Shown: positions 1 through 10,945 of the stretch, in pieces | Layout of the letters: each line of letters starts with the position of its first letter | Position numbering within the stretch: position 1 is the stretch's first letter | Source of the DNA: Tubulanus polymorphus | Lineage: Eukaryota > Nemertea > Palaeonemertea > Tubulaniformes > Tubulanidae | DNA length: 64,000 nucleotides | Reading direction: 5' to 3' | NCBI RefSeq assembly: GCF_964204645.1 | Contig: NC_134029.1 | Span: 14,190,850 to 14,254,849, forward strand | Position numbers and translations under genes: made by a program | The notes under the pieces: generated by a model | The model's input: the letters and a program-made list of their open reading frames with translations, nothing else | What the model was told of the DNA's origin: nothing | The model's database searches: none

Positions 1-155
1 ACGCTAAGGATCAAGAATTGTTAGCTAGACAAGAGTCCATTAGTAGGCAAAAAGTGGAGTTGGAATCTGCTTTGAAAAGAAGTGATTTGCTCAGGGAAGA
101 TAATGTTAAATGCCGAGAAGATATGGAAAAAATGAATAAAGAAATTGCAATCAAA
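1..155 (+). CDS. Coiled-coil protein gene, exon 1 in window (partial)
   Basis: Internal exon entering from outside the window. Read from base 3 it gives 51 open codons and ends at AAA followed by the consensus donor GTAAGT at 156, in phase 0. The peptide (DQELLARQESISRQKVELES, then more of the same kind) is charged and heptad-like, rich in E, K, L, Q and R, with no Gly or Pro breaks, so it is a coiled coil. The next exons at 3890 and 4131 carry the same composition and compatible phase. I cannot name the protein. Long centrosomal, ciliary or ANKRD26/CCDC-type coiled-coil proteins look similar, but coiled coils resemble each other by composition, so I give no symbol. Confidence 0.7.
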
Positions 156-984
156 GTAAGTTCTAAAAGCATGAACTATATATTACACATACAGGACAAG
201 CTGTATAACCACCTAATGGTTATACAGCACAATTTCATTGTCACTTATCCTAATCATTTCTTGGTTGAGAACCCATATTGGTCTCAGTAATATCTCATCC
301 TGGGCAACACGATAAAATGGTAATAGTATTGAAGTAATAAGCTGAGGACAGCTGAGATTAGAGGTTAGGGAAGTGTTACATGTTTAGGACTGTATAACCA
401 AGGTGGATTAGTTCTAATGGTCTACTGGGTAGCAGGCTTACTTTCTACACATGAGACCCACAAATGATCACCGATAAGTTCGTGTAATTTCACCGTCACT
501 TCTCTAATTTTATGCAAATAGTCATCACACCATGATGAACTTAATTGGTACTGTTAATAAGTAAGCACCTGAATAGCCTCAAGTCTGTATTGAATTAAAA
601 TGGTTTATTTATTTCTGTAGAATGGTTATAGGAAAATTTCAATAAATGAGCTATTCATGAAATAAAAAAATAGAATGAAAAGAATTTTTCTAACTCCCAT
701 CAAAAATCAATCGTTTTGTCTCTTTATTAAATTATCATAGTCTATCATCAAAACCTCTTTGTAAGGCCAAATCATCAAATAGGAACACCAGATGGCAGCA
801 CTATATTGTATTTGTCAATTTTCCAGCTTTGCCATATTATCAAGGTCATTACGTAAAGCATCCTCCCGAATTTGACATTACGCTATATGTCCTACATATT
901 TAAAAAATAACTTTTATGATTCTGAGTAAGCTTAACTTGCTCTTTTCAATGACAGAAACCACAAATTAATATCTCTTGTTTTTA
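156..984 (+). other. Intron sequence, nothing recognised
   Basis: AT-rich intron downstream of the GTAAGT donor at 156. I see no coding similarity, RNA gene or clear repeat boundary in this stretch. Confidence 0.5.
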
Positions 985-1345
985 CCCCGTGGCTGTAGGA
1001 TGCGAGGGGTGTTGTTGTTGCCTGTGTCCGTCTGGGCGGGTGGGCAGATAGACAGATGTTGTTCCCGCTCTACAGGCTTAAGTTTTTGGTTGATTTTCTT
1101 GTAACTTGGTATGTTTGTTTTAGGTGTGAGGAGCCCTATTGTTTTTGACTTATATAGGTCATCCAAGATGGCCGCCACAGTCATTTCGATGTGTAAATTA
1201 ACCATTTTTTTTGCTTGTGTCCACTCTACAGTATACAGTTTTAGACCAATTTACTTAATCTGTGGTTTCATGATAGAAGTAGGATGAGCCCTATTGTTTT
1301 TGACATATAAAGGTCACCCAAGATGGCTGCCACAGTCATTTTGGT
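985..1345 (+). repeat. Repeat R6, two diverged adjacent units
   Basis: Two units share a block reading AGCCCTATTGTTTTTGAC, then a TATA-AGGTCA stretch, then AAGATGGCYGCCACAGTCAT. The first block is at about 1130-1185 and the second at about 1288-1340. A third copy, with the longer upstream part (CCCGCTCTACAGGCT), lies at 24665-24840. Probably a dispersed non-autonomous element; I cannot define its ends. Confidence 0.6.
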
Positions 1346-2504
1346 GTGTGAAATAGCAACTTTGGAGCTTGTTCCTGCTCTACATCTACAGTTTCTGAAC
1401 AATTTTCTTCAAACTTGGTCTGTGGTTTTACCTTCATGACGTAGTCATAAAGGTTATAAGATGGTAGTGAGTCAATGACGTCACTTTCATGTGTGACCGG
1501 CTGGTTGTTGTATCGGCAGGCTGGCTGGGGAACTAGCATTAACACCAGTGGTACAGGATTCCATCCATCAGGAACAACAAGGCAATTAAACCTCACATGT
1601 ACAATCTTTATTGCATCCCGGAATGAGAATGATTCTCATAACTTAACATAGTGTTTATATACAGAATCATGAGTATTGTCGTAAACAGAGACGACATTCC
1701 TCCGAAAAATTACTCTAAGGTAACACAGGCTTTAACTGGACCTACTTTTTATTAACTTTACGTCCGTTAACTACAAAATAAGAAAATAATGATACAAACA
1801 TATAAATAGAGGAAGTAGGAAGTAAGAAACTAGAAATAAGAGCGAACAAATAATGCTACAAAATTTTAAACCATGTAAACTTCAAATCATGAGCGTGAAA
1901 AACATGAGCGCACAAGGACAGATATCAAATATCTGGAGCAAAGACTGTAACTAAATACCTACAATAATAGCTAGGAACTGAAATGACAGTACAGAATGAG
2001 AAGTATTGAGAAAGATATAATAATACATGATCTTTGAACAAAAAAGCAGATATAATCTTCAACAAGTATGATGTGAGAACTAGGTGTTTGACAAGTTGTA
2101 GACATCAGGACTCATAAACTAACACCTAGGTGGCATGTTTGAGAGACATTAATTAATTATTGATGAGCACTGAGTAGAGCTAATTACTATGAAAACATGT
2201 TGAGTAATGTCACATGTTGATTACGACTTTAAAGCACATATTGATTCTATATTCATAAGTTATATTACATTATCAATATTATTACTATTATTATTATTAT
2301 TTTTATTTTTATTATTATTATTATCAAGCATTTCATTTAGTAAGAGATATGAAATATTATGAACCGTTCGATAGATATATATGCTTATAGAATCTGTGAC
2401 TTATATCAGGGTGACAGACAATAACTTGTTGGTGGGAGTTCAGATGAAGATTTGTCAAACGAATAAATGCTTTAATCTTACTAATGCAGCGTGTGAAATT
2501 TTGC
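1346..2504 (+). other. Intron sequence with an ATT microsatellite
   Basis: No gene seen. It contains an imperfect (ATT)n tract with short T-rich interruptions at about 2278-2324. The rest is AT-rich and unrecognised. Confidence 0.5.
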
Positions 2505-3610
2505 TTTTTGGTTTACCTTTGTTAGCGATATTGAAGTTGTGCCAATTATGTAAAATCGCGGTACTTTTTTTAATGTGAGCATTTGTTTCATTGGTTCTCG
2601 GCTTAAATGACGTATAATCGATGCGATCAAAGACATAGGGAACCTTCGTGGATGACACCGTCAACTTTGTTAAAATTCTACGAAAAACTGTTTTTGGCGG
2701 GGAAAATTCTTAGCTCTTGCGTATAAAATTGCAATGACCTCGATTGGGGGGCGTTGTCTCTACGAGCGAATGTGATAGGCTCTTTTTGGGATATACGGGG
2801 AATTCTGGGGCTGCTAAAATGATTATGGGAAAGCCATAGAATGGCGAACGTTTCATTGGACTAGGCCCTACGCTCGTGAATTCCAAATGCTCATTGCTGG
2901 TGTGAATATAATTATTTCACATATCTGCCACATATCTATAGGTATTGTTTCATTTTGATACCCGGTGATTGTTTTCATCGACACTGAAGTTTAAGCGAAC
3001 ATTCACACGGCCTCCACGTGCGCGCTGAGTGCTAATCATTATGCTGTTGTACACACCCGCTCGTACTCCTACAGTATACACTACTACATGTACTACATGA
3101 TACTGTAATAACGCTGCTTGCTGGCGTGTGCACATTTGACTTGAAAATAAGCTTTTATTTAAACTATTATAGCAGATGATAAGCGCTGTGTTTTCTGTTT
3201 GATAGAATTTGTAATAAATTGTAATTTCTTGTGAACTGAAAATACTTAGCAGCAAACTATAGGTATAGGTCAAGGTCTGAATATTTTAGTGGTAATAAAA
3301 CAATGTCCTGACATACGCTGATTTTTAATTACGGTACCGGTATGTTTCGTAGCTTCCGCGGCCATACATTGGAAAAGATTGTCAAGACTATTTAGCCACA
3401 CTCTGATTTGTGATATCATATGAATTTTATTCAAATATTTTTCATTTTTTGAAAAATATTTTTTTCCAAATGTAAATTAGTTTTCCTGTCTACCTGTACT
3501 CTATGAAATTTTGGACGCGGACCGTAAACAAATGTATTTTTGGCCTTGATTTGATTACAAATTAATGATTTCATAAAAAGAAAATGAGATGAACTTTGAA
3601 TTCACGAATT
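2505..3610 (+). repeat. Repeat R1, copy 1
   Basis: Starts around TTGGTTTACCTTTGT and contains blocks found twice more: AATCGCGGTAC, TTCTTAGCTCTTGCGTAT, TGACCTCGATTGGGGGGCG, AGGTATTGTTTCATTTT and TGGCCTTGATTTGA. Copy 3 (10110-10945) matches the first three quarters. Copy 2 (8450-9025) matches the last half and the 3' extension. I see no coding capacity, so it is a non-autonomous element or the non-coding part of a larger one. Confidence 0.75.
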
Positions 3611-3667
3611 AAAAAGATTTTTCATAAGCAATGCCCTTGCCAAACAGGCTCCAGTTTTCAAGGTAAA

Positions 3668-3695
3668 CCACACTTTGCCCATGGGCAATTTATTA
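3668..3695 (+). repeat. Short hairpin repeat
   Basis: CCACACTTTGCCCATGGGCAATTTATT contains the palindrome TTGCCCATGGGCAA. The same block occurs at 22649-22675, next to the piggyBac remnant, and a diverged form (ACCACTTTGCCTGTGGCAAA) at about 42467-42485. It may be the terminus of a small DNA element; too short to assign. Confidence 0.45.
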
Positions 3696-3889
3696 GGCTG
3701 AGCCTATTACTGTCCGGATTTGTATTACAACGACATCCAACACGTGGACTTAAAATAATTTGGCAAACTGACAGATTAATTTTTTCTAGCAAAATTAAGT
3801 TTATTTTCATGGGATACCAGAACTGTAGCATTTTTGCATAGATAATGTGAATTAGTAATGTAGGTAAATTTATAGTGTAATTTATTTAG

Positions 3890-4045
3890 ATAAATGAGCA
3901 ATCCTCGTCATTTGAAACAAACCGAAGTCTTTTGGCTGATAAATCTCAACTACAGATGGAAAAGTACCAACTACAGAAAGATCTTGATAAAGAAAAAGAG
4001 ATATTAGCCATCAAGACTAATGAGATATCAGAATTACATAAAAAG
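3890..4045 (+). CDS. Coiled-coil protein gene, exon 2
   Basis: A 156-base exon (52 codons), phase 0 to 0. The acceptor is TTTATTTAG ending at 3889 and the donor is GTGAGT at 4046. The peptide begins INEQSSSF and ends TNEISELHKK. It is continuous charged heptad sequence with no Gly or Pro. The length is a multiple of three, so it can follow the exon ending at 155 and precede the one at 4131 without breaking frame. Confidence 0.75.
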
Positions 4046-4130
4046 GTGAGTTCTGAGTTAAGCAAAAATTGTGATTACGATGCAACAAACTGAAAACATG
4101 TGATGTTGTTATTCTAATGCCCTACACTAG

Positions 4131-4361
4131 GTGGATCATATCGAAAACCAAATTCGAAACGTTGAGAAGGAATGCCACCAGAAAGATAACCAATTGGTGG
4201 TTATGGAAACAGAACATAAACATTTGAAAAAATCCATGTGTTTTCTTGAAACGGAACGTGACCATTTACGACAGCAAGTGATAAGTATAAATGAAGATGT
4301 ACGAAAACTTACTATTCATGATAACGCTATTCAAAAGCAGTTAGACCTAGAACAAAGTATG
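4131..4361 (+). CDS. Coiled-coil protein gene, exon 3
   Basis: A 231-base exon (77 codons), phase 0 to 0, only 85 bases after the previous exon. The acceptor is CTACACTAG ending at 4130 and the donor is GTAAGT at 4362. The peptide runs from VDHIENQIRN to QKQLDLEQSM and is strongly coiled-coil, with one CFLE segment. The short intron between exons 2 and 3 contrasts with the roughly 20-kb intron that follows, which is filled with mobile elements. Confidence 0.8.
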
Positions 4362-4424
4362 GTAAGTTACTTTATGCATTCACTGTCAGGCTTACTCTTA
4401 ATTTAAGTTGTGCCATCGGGGGAA

Positions 4425-4665
4425 AACCGCCTACAGGCTGCAACTAAGATAAAAACCGACTATCTACAGATTTAAAGAATTTTAAAACCAAGAATCTATT
4501 CATTCGAACAATCTAAATTATATAAAATACACGAAATTTCGATCTCACTCTAGAGATCATTGTCAGGTGTGACGAAACATTGTATTTTATATGTTTTAGA
4601 TTGTTCAAATAAATAAATTCTTGGTTTTAAAATTCTTTTAATCTGTAGATAGTGGGTTATTATCT
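4425..4665 (-). mobile_element. Penelope-like 3' end, inverted pair
   Basis: Two arms of about 80 bp, 4457-4540 and 4575-4655, are near-perfect inverted copies (left arm ACTATCTACAGATT, right arm ending AATCTGTAGATAGT). On the minus strand the centre reads CTGACAA, T, GATCTC, TAGAGT, GAGATC, GAAA. This is the module layout also seen at 19459, 55642 and 62504 next to Penelope sequence. I read it as a short Penelope insertion whose 5' part was inverted. Confidence 0.6.
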
Positions 4666-4714
4666 TATTATCCATTCACCACGTTTGAGTGTGGTTATAG
4701 TTCTATACAGCTAC

Positions 4715-5060
4715 AACTGTTGACCAATTTTCAAACTTAGTACACAACTAGGGTATCACATGGGACCGTATTCAAAATCGTATTGATTTAACTCAAATTA
4801 TGGCCACCAGGGGGGCAGCATGAAAAACAACATTAATGTCCTAGAGGCTACCATGGCAACCAATTTTCTTTCAAACTTGGTACATGACTAGGGTATCACT
4901 TTGGACAGAAACTTATGAAAAATTTGGTTGATGCAGATCACATTATGGCCACCTGGGAGCCGGCGTGATAAACAATGATAACAGTCTAGAGGCAGCAATT
5001 GTCGACCAATTTTCTTTAAACTTCATACACGAGTAAAGCTTCACTTAGGGCAGAACCCCA
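4715..5060 (+). repeat. Degenerate ~140-bp tandem repeat, three units
   Basis: The block ACCAATTTTC with AAACTT and, after it, CTAGGGTATCAC recurs at 4723, 4859 and 5005. The middle of the unit holds ATTATGGCCACC; at 4804 this extends to a CTCF-like CCACCAGGGGGG. Another diverged unit lies near 7310-7350. Confidence 0.55.
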
Positions 5061-5070
5061 TTAATTATTA

Positions 5071-7300
5071 GGCCAGCCGTAGGCTGAGCCTATTACTATA
5101 CAAATGGAGCGAATTTAAATGACATGGTTTCCACACAAAAGTCTTTTGCTTGCCAAGTGAGGGCATATTCGAACAAATCACGTATTTAAGCGTAATCCAT
5201 TCTCGGAATCGTAGCGAGCAGAATTTTGGAATAGGGTCTCATAAAAATGTTTTCTGCATTTTTCACGAAAGTTAAATCGGGAAAATTTCAATTTTTATCA
5301 GCCAATCAGGAAGTTGTGTCTTCCCTGTGATTGGTTTATCTGAAAATATCAGCAGCTGTTCACGTGAATTATCGCGATTTCATTACTGGCGCTTTTGCGC
5401 ATGACGTCATGTATCAACACGCGACAATACTTCCGCGTTCGCTACGTGTTCGCTGATTGGCCCATTTACTGGGAAATTCCACAGAAGCCTAATGTGGTTT
5501 GTTACAAGCGCTGTGATTGGCCCAACCCGATTCTGGCATGGCTTTAGCTTAGTGGGTTCGAATCCCTTGACGGGTGAAGATGATGGATCCTATCAATATC
5601 TATTGAAACAAATAAGTTTCCCGGTTGGGCAGCCGCGGATATCTACAGTACCGGATGTGTTCCGGTTCGATATTTCGAGGTTTCTTTGAATTTTGGAGTG
5701 ATATTGAAATCCGGTAAATACCAGCGGTAGATTGTGAAAACCCATTGCATGATATTTGTATTACTTAATCAACGAAAAGCGTCGGGGCCGCGCCAGGAGT
5801 TTTCGTGATTCAAGTAGCGCAATAGCCTACTTCTTCGAGTTCGTCCACCTCAATTTTCTCTCCGCCGATCTCTGACACGGCTCTGTCCCCGTCGGCGCTG
5901 TGATTGCACTTTCGTACCACCAAAATTTTTTATTTCTATATCAGGGAGGTCTGGAGAATAAAAAAGTCAAAATTTGGATATCACATAGGCCTGATTTCAT
6001 CGAATAAGTCGACCATGGTCGTTACGTTTCCGTACTTATTACCACCTAAAACCGTCTGAACAATTTTGTCCAACCAACATTTCGTTTACAGAAATCAGGT
6101 GTTCACGTGAATCCGCGGTATCGTCTACTGTTTTACTTCCGGGTTTTATTTTAAGGTTTAAAATTGTAATTCAAGATCGATTTCTATGAAATCTTTAGTT
6201 GATTTGGTGTTTGGGAGGAATTTTTATTTGCTCTACAGAAAATTCATCCTTGACAATTGCGCAAGGTTCGCGAAAAAAAGGTTTTACCAAATCGGGTGTA
6301 TGACCTTGATATGCTAATTAGCCATGTGCCCGAATTGCAAATTCAATCAAATTTTATTCTGCCAAAAAATGTTAAATACAATTCGCTTTCCGAGAGTTAA
6401 TGGTATGCTGCATGGAACAAAGTTGTTTTGAGATGGGTCTTGAAGCTATTGAGGTCGAGAGATAACCATCTAGATAGTTCGTGAGAGTTCCAAAGTTTTG
6501 AAGATGCTTCAAGGTAATGTCTTGATATTTGTTTTATACGTGTATCTACCCTAGACACATCTTCAGGCCAAAAACTGGCCCTGTCAGATTCAAGATGGCC
6601 GACTGGCAGCCATTGTTGTTCGCCAAAATCAGCACTTTTTACACATTTTTGAAGTTTTCGAGGGAAATTTTGAAGACACTTTTATCAATAACCTTGATCA
6701 TTCGTATATATTTGTATCCCCCGAGGGCCCATCGGCATGTGAAAAATTGAGTTGATCGGACTCAAGATGGCCGTACTGTGACCTTTTTTGTTCCCAAAAA
6801 TGTCAATTTTGGCCTGAATTCTGAGTACTGTAGCTTTCTAATGGTGCGCCATGTTTCATTGCAATTTGTAATGGGTATTCTTTGGAAAGGGATCTTTTAT
6901 ATCCGAGAGGGTATTTTTGACCAGGCAATTATGGCAATCATCTTGGGGTCATCAGTACTCATTCGTAGGTGGAAAAAAAGTTTTTCCACATCATAATTGA
7001 TACTTAAGCATATTTTGCTACTATAATCAATTGGAAAGTTGTAGCTCATGACATGTTCTATGATCGAGGTGAGTTTCAAGCTCATTGGTTTTTTTTATGG
7101 CCACCAGGGGGCGTTGCACAATACAATAACTTAGTATTTCTATATTACATTCGTTCCTGCTGTCTGTGTTAACACACTATTTTACTATGTAAATGATATT
7201 GAGCAGGGAGTGTATATTGATAAATATAACCCACAGATTACATCATTTATAAAAAGCAAATCTGACAGGCTGGCCATTGTGCCCCTTGGGGCTCTTGTTA
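5071..7300 (+). mobile_element. Repeat R2, copy 1, interrupted
   Basis: Begins GGCCAGCCGTAGGCTGAGCC and ends near 7300 with GGCTGGCCATTGTGCCCC, then TTGGGGCTCTTGT. GGCCAGCC and GGCTGGCC are inverted copies of each other at the two ends. The same ends bound copy 2 (31979-32855), and a third start lies at 63348. Shared internal blocks include TTCACGTGAA, TTTTACTTCCGGGTTTTATT and TTCAATCAAATTTTATTCTG. This copy is longer because of extra sequence at about 5355-6090 and an R3 fragment at about 6490-7145. No protein-coding capacity seen. Confidence 0.6.
6490..7145 (+). mobile_element. Repeat R3 fragment inside R2
   Basis: Matches the body of the complete R3 element at 14396-15651: the block GACACATCTTCAGGCC, CAAGATGGCCGACTGGCAGCC, TGATGGGTATTC-type sequence, and one CTCF-like core CCACCAGGGGGCG at 7101-7113. 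It lacks the R3 5' start and the CCCCTAG 3' end. Confidence 0.65.
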
Positions 7301-7589
7301 AGGTGATGCGATTCAAATTATGGCCACCAGAGGAAAACAGCTAATATCATTCTAATAGAAATAATTGTGGCCTCAATATTTCTAAGGCATTTACCACAAA
7401 TCCTGTAACTTCACATGTGGCGGTGAATTTCAGGCTGGGGGCATTCAATTCTTTGCCTCATTCTAGTTTTATTTTGTTTTAGCTATTTTGATTACCAGCT
7501 TTTTAAAGGATGAATAATCACAGGGCTTTCAAAGGATGAATAATCACTGGGCTGATCTTTGAGGCCTACATGGACATTTAAGCCCTTTT

Positions 7590-7812
7590 GCGACTCCTGA
7601 ATCCCAGCGGGCTATTGTGTTCACTTTTTGTTTGTCATCCATCCATTCATCTGTTTGTCTGTTCATCCGTCCATTCGTCTGTTTGGCTGATCCGTAGACG
7701 GAATCCAGTTATTTTGGGAATTTTGAAGATGCTTCAATGTAATGTCTTGATATTTGATTTATACATGTATCTGCCCTAGACACATCCGTCAGCCCTAAAA
7801 CTGGAATGGATG
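7590..7812 (+). mobile_element. Repeat R3, 5' fragment
   Basis: Carries the R3 start block CCCAGCGGGCTATTGTGTTC, a degenerate CATC/CGTC-type microsatellite, then the TGATATTTGATTTATACATG block, and stops after about 220 bp. Confidence 0.6.
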
Positions 7813-8375
7813 GCGAATTCATCGCACAAAACCAGTTAGTTCAATGTCTTAAACTACTAAAACAGATTACCATCAGTCAAATGGGTGCTGAACATGCATG
7901 AATGTGCATATTTTCTGCCAAATACCCTCTGCACTGGTATTCAACAGATTGTATCACTCTTAGAAGAAATGCTGCTGATTTTACATGAAAAAGCAAGACC
8001 ACATGAACAAAATGAAACAAATTTGATGAAAAATCTCTTTTAATTTTGGTTTTATGAATCTGTGAAAAACATGGAAATCCTGGCAAAGCGCAGCATTTCC
8101 TGAAAAAGATAGGCCTGGCAGGCGGAGTAAATATTATTTAATTTTACCGTAAAAGCTTAGGAAGCATTTATTATGGATGTTCGCTTTGTGTCTTGTAGGT
8201 TTCCGATTCTGGCAGATAAGTCTCGAAAACTAAAAGATCGTTGTCGCGTTAATAATAGTAGAGGCCCAAGTGCCCACCGACGTCTCAATTTCAAATCGTT
8301 TAGCATAGCGGTCGCCGGCTGTAGTTGAATGGTCGGCTTCCTTACTTTGTTCTCCGAGGAGGATCGCAAGTTCTT
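7813..8375 (+). other. Nothing recognised
   Basis: Unique-looking intron sequence. Short open frames on both strands show no family resemblance. Confidence 0.4.
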
Positions 8376-9107
8376 CGGTCAGCAGTCAATCACTGGTCGC
8401 TGGTCAATCACCGGCTCATAAGTTCAGTTTTTGACTATTGGTTCACGCCATAGGTATTGTTTCATTTTAATACCTGGTGATTGTTTTGATTGACATTGAA
8501 GTGTAAGCGAGCATTCACTAAAACAAAAGGCCTCCACATCGGCGTGAGCGCTATTATCATTGACATTAGACTGTTGCGCACACACACACACACACTACCA
8601 TATATTGACACTGTAAAGCTGCTTGCGGGCGCGTGCATGCTTGACAGGAAAATACGCCTATGAATAATCAACTATTATAGCAGAAGACGAGGGCTGTGTT
8701 TTCTGTTAGAATTTGTAGTAAATTGTAATTACTTGTGACCTGAAAATACTAAGCAGCAAATTATAGGTATAATGAAAAGGTTGTCAAGACATTCAATATT
8801 TAGCCACCATCTGATTGGTGATATCATATCAATTCTATTCAAATATTTTTCATTTTGTGAAAAATATTTTTTTCCAAATATGAAATAGTTTTCCTGCCTA
8901 TCTGTACCCTGCGAAATTTTGGACGTGGACCATAAACAAATGTATATTTTTGGCCTTGATTTGACTAAAAAACAATTCTTTGAGAAAGATGAAATACAAT
9001 AATAGAACTTTGAAGTCACGAATTAAGTTTTCCAACACCGGTCAGCGGTCAATCACTGGTCGCTGGTCAATCACCGGTTCAGCTGTTTCAGTTTCTGACC
9101 ACAGGTT
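8376..9107 (+). repeat. R1 copy 2 between two direct repeats
   Basis: A direct repeat of about 70 bp, with the core CAATCACTGGTCGCTGGTCA, occurs at 8376-8445 and again at 9038-9107. R1 copy 2 (about 8450-9025) fills the space between them. The repeats could be terminal repeats of a small element or a duplication spanning the insertion. The R1 copy includes a short (AC)n tract near 8580. Confidence 0.6.
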
Positions 9108-9109
9108 CT

Positions 9110-9665
9110 GAAGTGAGCGTACGCGATAGTCAAGAAACCAAGGTACGGGTCCGACCTGCTTCGAGAGGCCTACATTTAGAGGAAATGGACCGGGTTATCC
9201 AATCCTTGGCTCGGTGTGTTTCACATGCCATTCAGTTGTCGGTTCAGGGTCAGGCTATTCGTGTGTTAGCCTCCTGCCAGTTCCAAAGCTCGTCTACCAG
9301 ATACGGTATCTAATTCATTGTTGAGAGCTCCATTGGGCACTTCTTCGCGTCTCTTCTCTGGTTGGTGTGCTCCCGTGCTACTGAGGAAGATTCAGGAGGC
9401 CCAAACCAAGTCCGCCATGCGAACTGCGTGGAAGAAGCGTTCTGGTCCGGCTCCAGCGGCGCAAGGTTCGGCACGTACTCAAAAAGGACCAAATCAAGCT
9501 TCGGCACTTTCTCAACTGGCTACAAATGCCATTTGGAGAACGAGCGCACAACAATCAAACAATCCAACAAGCGCGTCGAGCCCCGTTCGGTCATTACAGT
9601 TCCAGTTCGTATCGGGTCAAGTGGAAGGCTCCATAAAGGGCTCTTCCTTTCGGAAAAAATCTCTG
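9110..9665 (+). pseudogene. Retroelement gag-like fragment, possibly DIRS-type
   Basis: Two broken frames (around 9113-9310 and 9318-9665) encode a basic, Ser/Ala/Gln-rich stretch. It includes LLRKIQEAQTKSAMRTAWKK and a region with GPAPAAQGSA. This composition resembles the low-complexity ORF1 (gag) of DIRS/Ngaro retrotransposons, but I see no diagnostic motif, so the class is inference. It joins BEL/Pao sequence at about 9666, and the same junction is present inverted at 22205-22645. Confidence 0.35.
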
Positions 9666-10030
9666 AAATGAATTCTGGGGCCAGTGTGAGGTTGTCTGTA
9701 ACAGGCAGCCACCAGGTACCAGGAAAAAACGTCTCATTGAGATATCTAAAGCCATCTCATTGTACAGAAAGTAGTGAATCTTGATTCGAGCAGTACGAAG
9801 ACACAATACCAAGTACCTTGCTGTAATCCCAATTTTGGATGTTTGCAGCTTGGATTGATGAATTAGAATTGGGTTGCGAAACTCAACTTGAACAATTGAC
9901 TGACACAACCAGTGTCGAGGAGACTATCTTAAGATTATCTGCGGATCGTGATTTGCAGCAAGAAGAGATTCCAATGTTCGATGGGACACCAACATTATGG
10001 CCGCTATTAGTGGAGCACTTCCATCATGGT
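9666..10030 (+). pseudogene. BEL/Pao gag, N-terminal fragment
   Basis: After about 170 bases of non-coding leader, the frame at 9839 encodes ELGCETQLEQLTDTTSVEE and then IPMFDGTPTLWPLLVEHF. The FDGTPTLWPLF-type block is the signature of the DUF1759 gag domain of BEL/Pao retrotransposons. The inverted copy at 22193-21948 continues further, with a LLQGEAKN block. This copy stops near 10030, where unrelated sequence and R1 copy 3 begin. Confidence 0.6.
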
Positions 10031-10109
10031 TCACACACTACCGGGAAAACGGGGAAAACTTGGGAATTTTCTAATCAGATTTCCCGGTTGGGAAATAAAA
10101 GGAAATTTT

Positions 10110-10945
10110 TGGTTTACCTTTGTCAGCAGTATGAGCTTGGCATTGAGCCAATTCATGTAAAATCGCGGTACGTTTTTTTATGTGAGCATTTTTTCATTGG
10201 TTAAACGACGTATAATCGATGCGATTGAAGACATGACGAACCTCCTTCGATGACATGGTCAAATTTGTTAAAATTCGACGAAAAAATGTTTTTGGCGGGA
10301 AAATTCTTAGCTCTTGCGTATATAATTGCAATGACCTCGATTGGGGGGCGTCGTCTCTACATGCGAATGTGATTGGCTGTTTTTGGGATATATGGAGAAT
10401 TCCGGCGCTACTAAAATAATTATGGGAAAGTCATTAATGGCAAACGTTTTATTGGACTAGGTGCCGTATATGTGCGAATCTTAAATGCTCATTGCTGGTG
10501 AGAATATAATTATTTCACATATCGCCATAGGTATTGTTTCGTTTTAATACCCGGTGATTGTGTTGATAGAGATCGAAGTGAAGCACCTTGCGTAGTGAAC
10601 GTTCACTACACAAGGCCTCCACGTGTGCGCGGGAGCGCTAACATTAGACTGTTGCACTCACAAACACACGCTTATACACACTACTATATGGTGATGCTGT
10701 AACGCTGCTTGGCGCGTGCACGTTTGGTATGATAACAGGCTGAATAATCGTCGTAGCAGAAGATGAGCGCTGTGTTTTCTGTTTGATCGAATTTGTAATA
10801 AATTGTAATTTCTTGTGACCTGAAAATACCAAGCAGCAAACTATAGGTTTAGGTCGAAGTCTGTATATTGTAGTGGTAAATTCCAGGATCTAATACTATG
10901 CCCCGGTGTTTTAGCTTCCTTGGCCATACATTGGAAGAGGTTTAG
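10110..10945 (+). repeat. Repeat R1, copy 3
   Basis: Collinear with 2505-3375: AATCGCGGTACGTTTTTTTA, TTCTTAGCTCTTGCGTAT, TGACCTCGATTGGGGGGCG, AGGTATTGTTTCGTTTT, and the terminal GGCCATACATTGGAA. It lacks the 3' extension present in copies 1 and 2. Confidence 0.75.

Noticed and set aside
9310-9908. Minus-strand open frames over the plus-strand composite
   Set aside because: Shadows; the plus strand carries the recognisable gag motifs.
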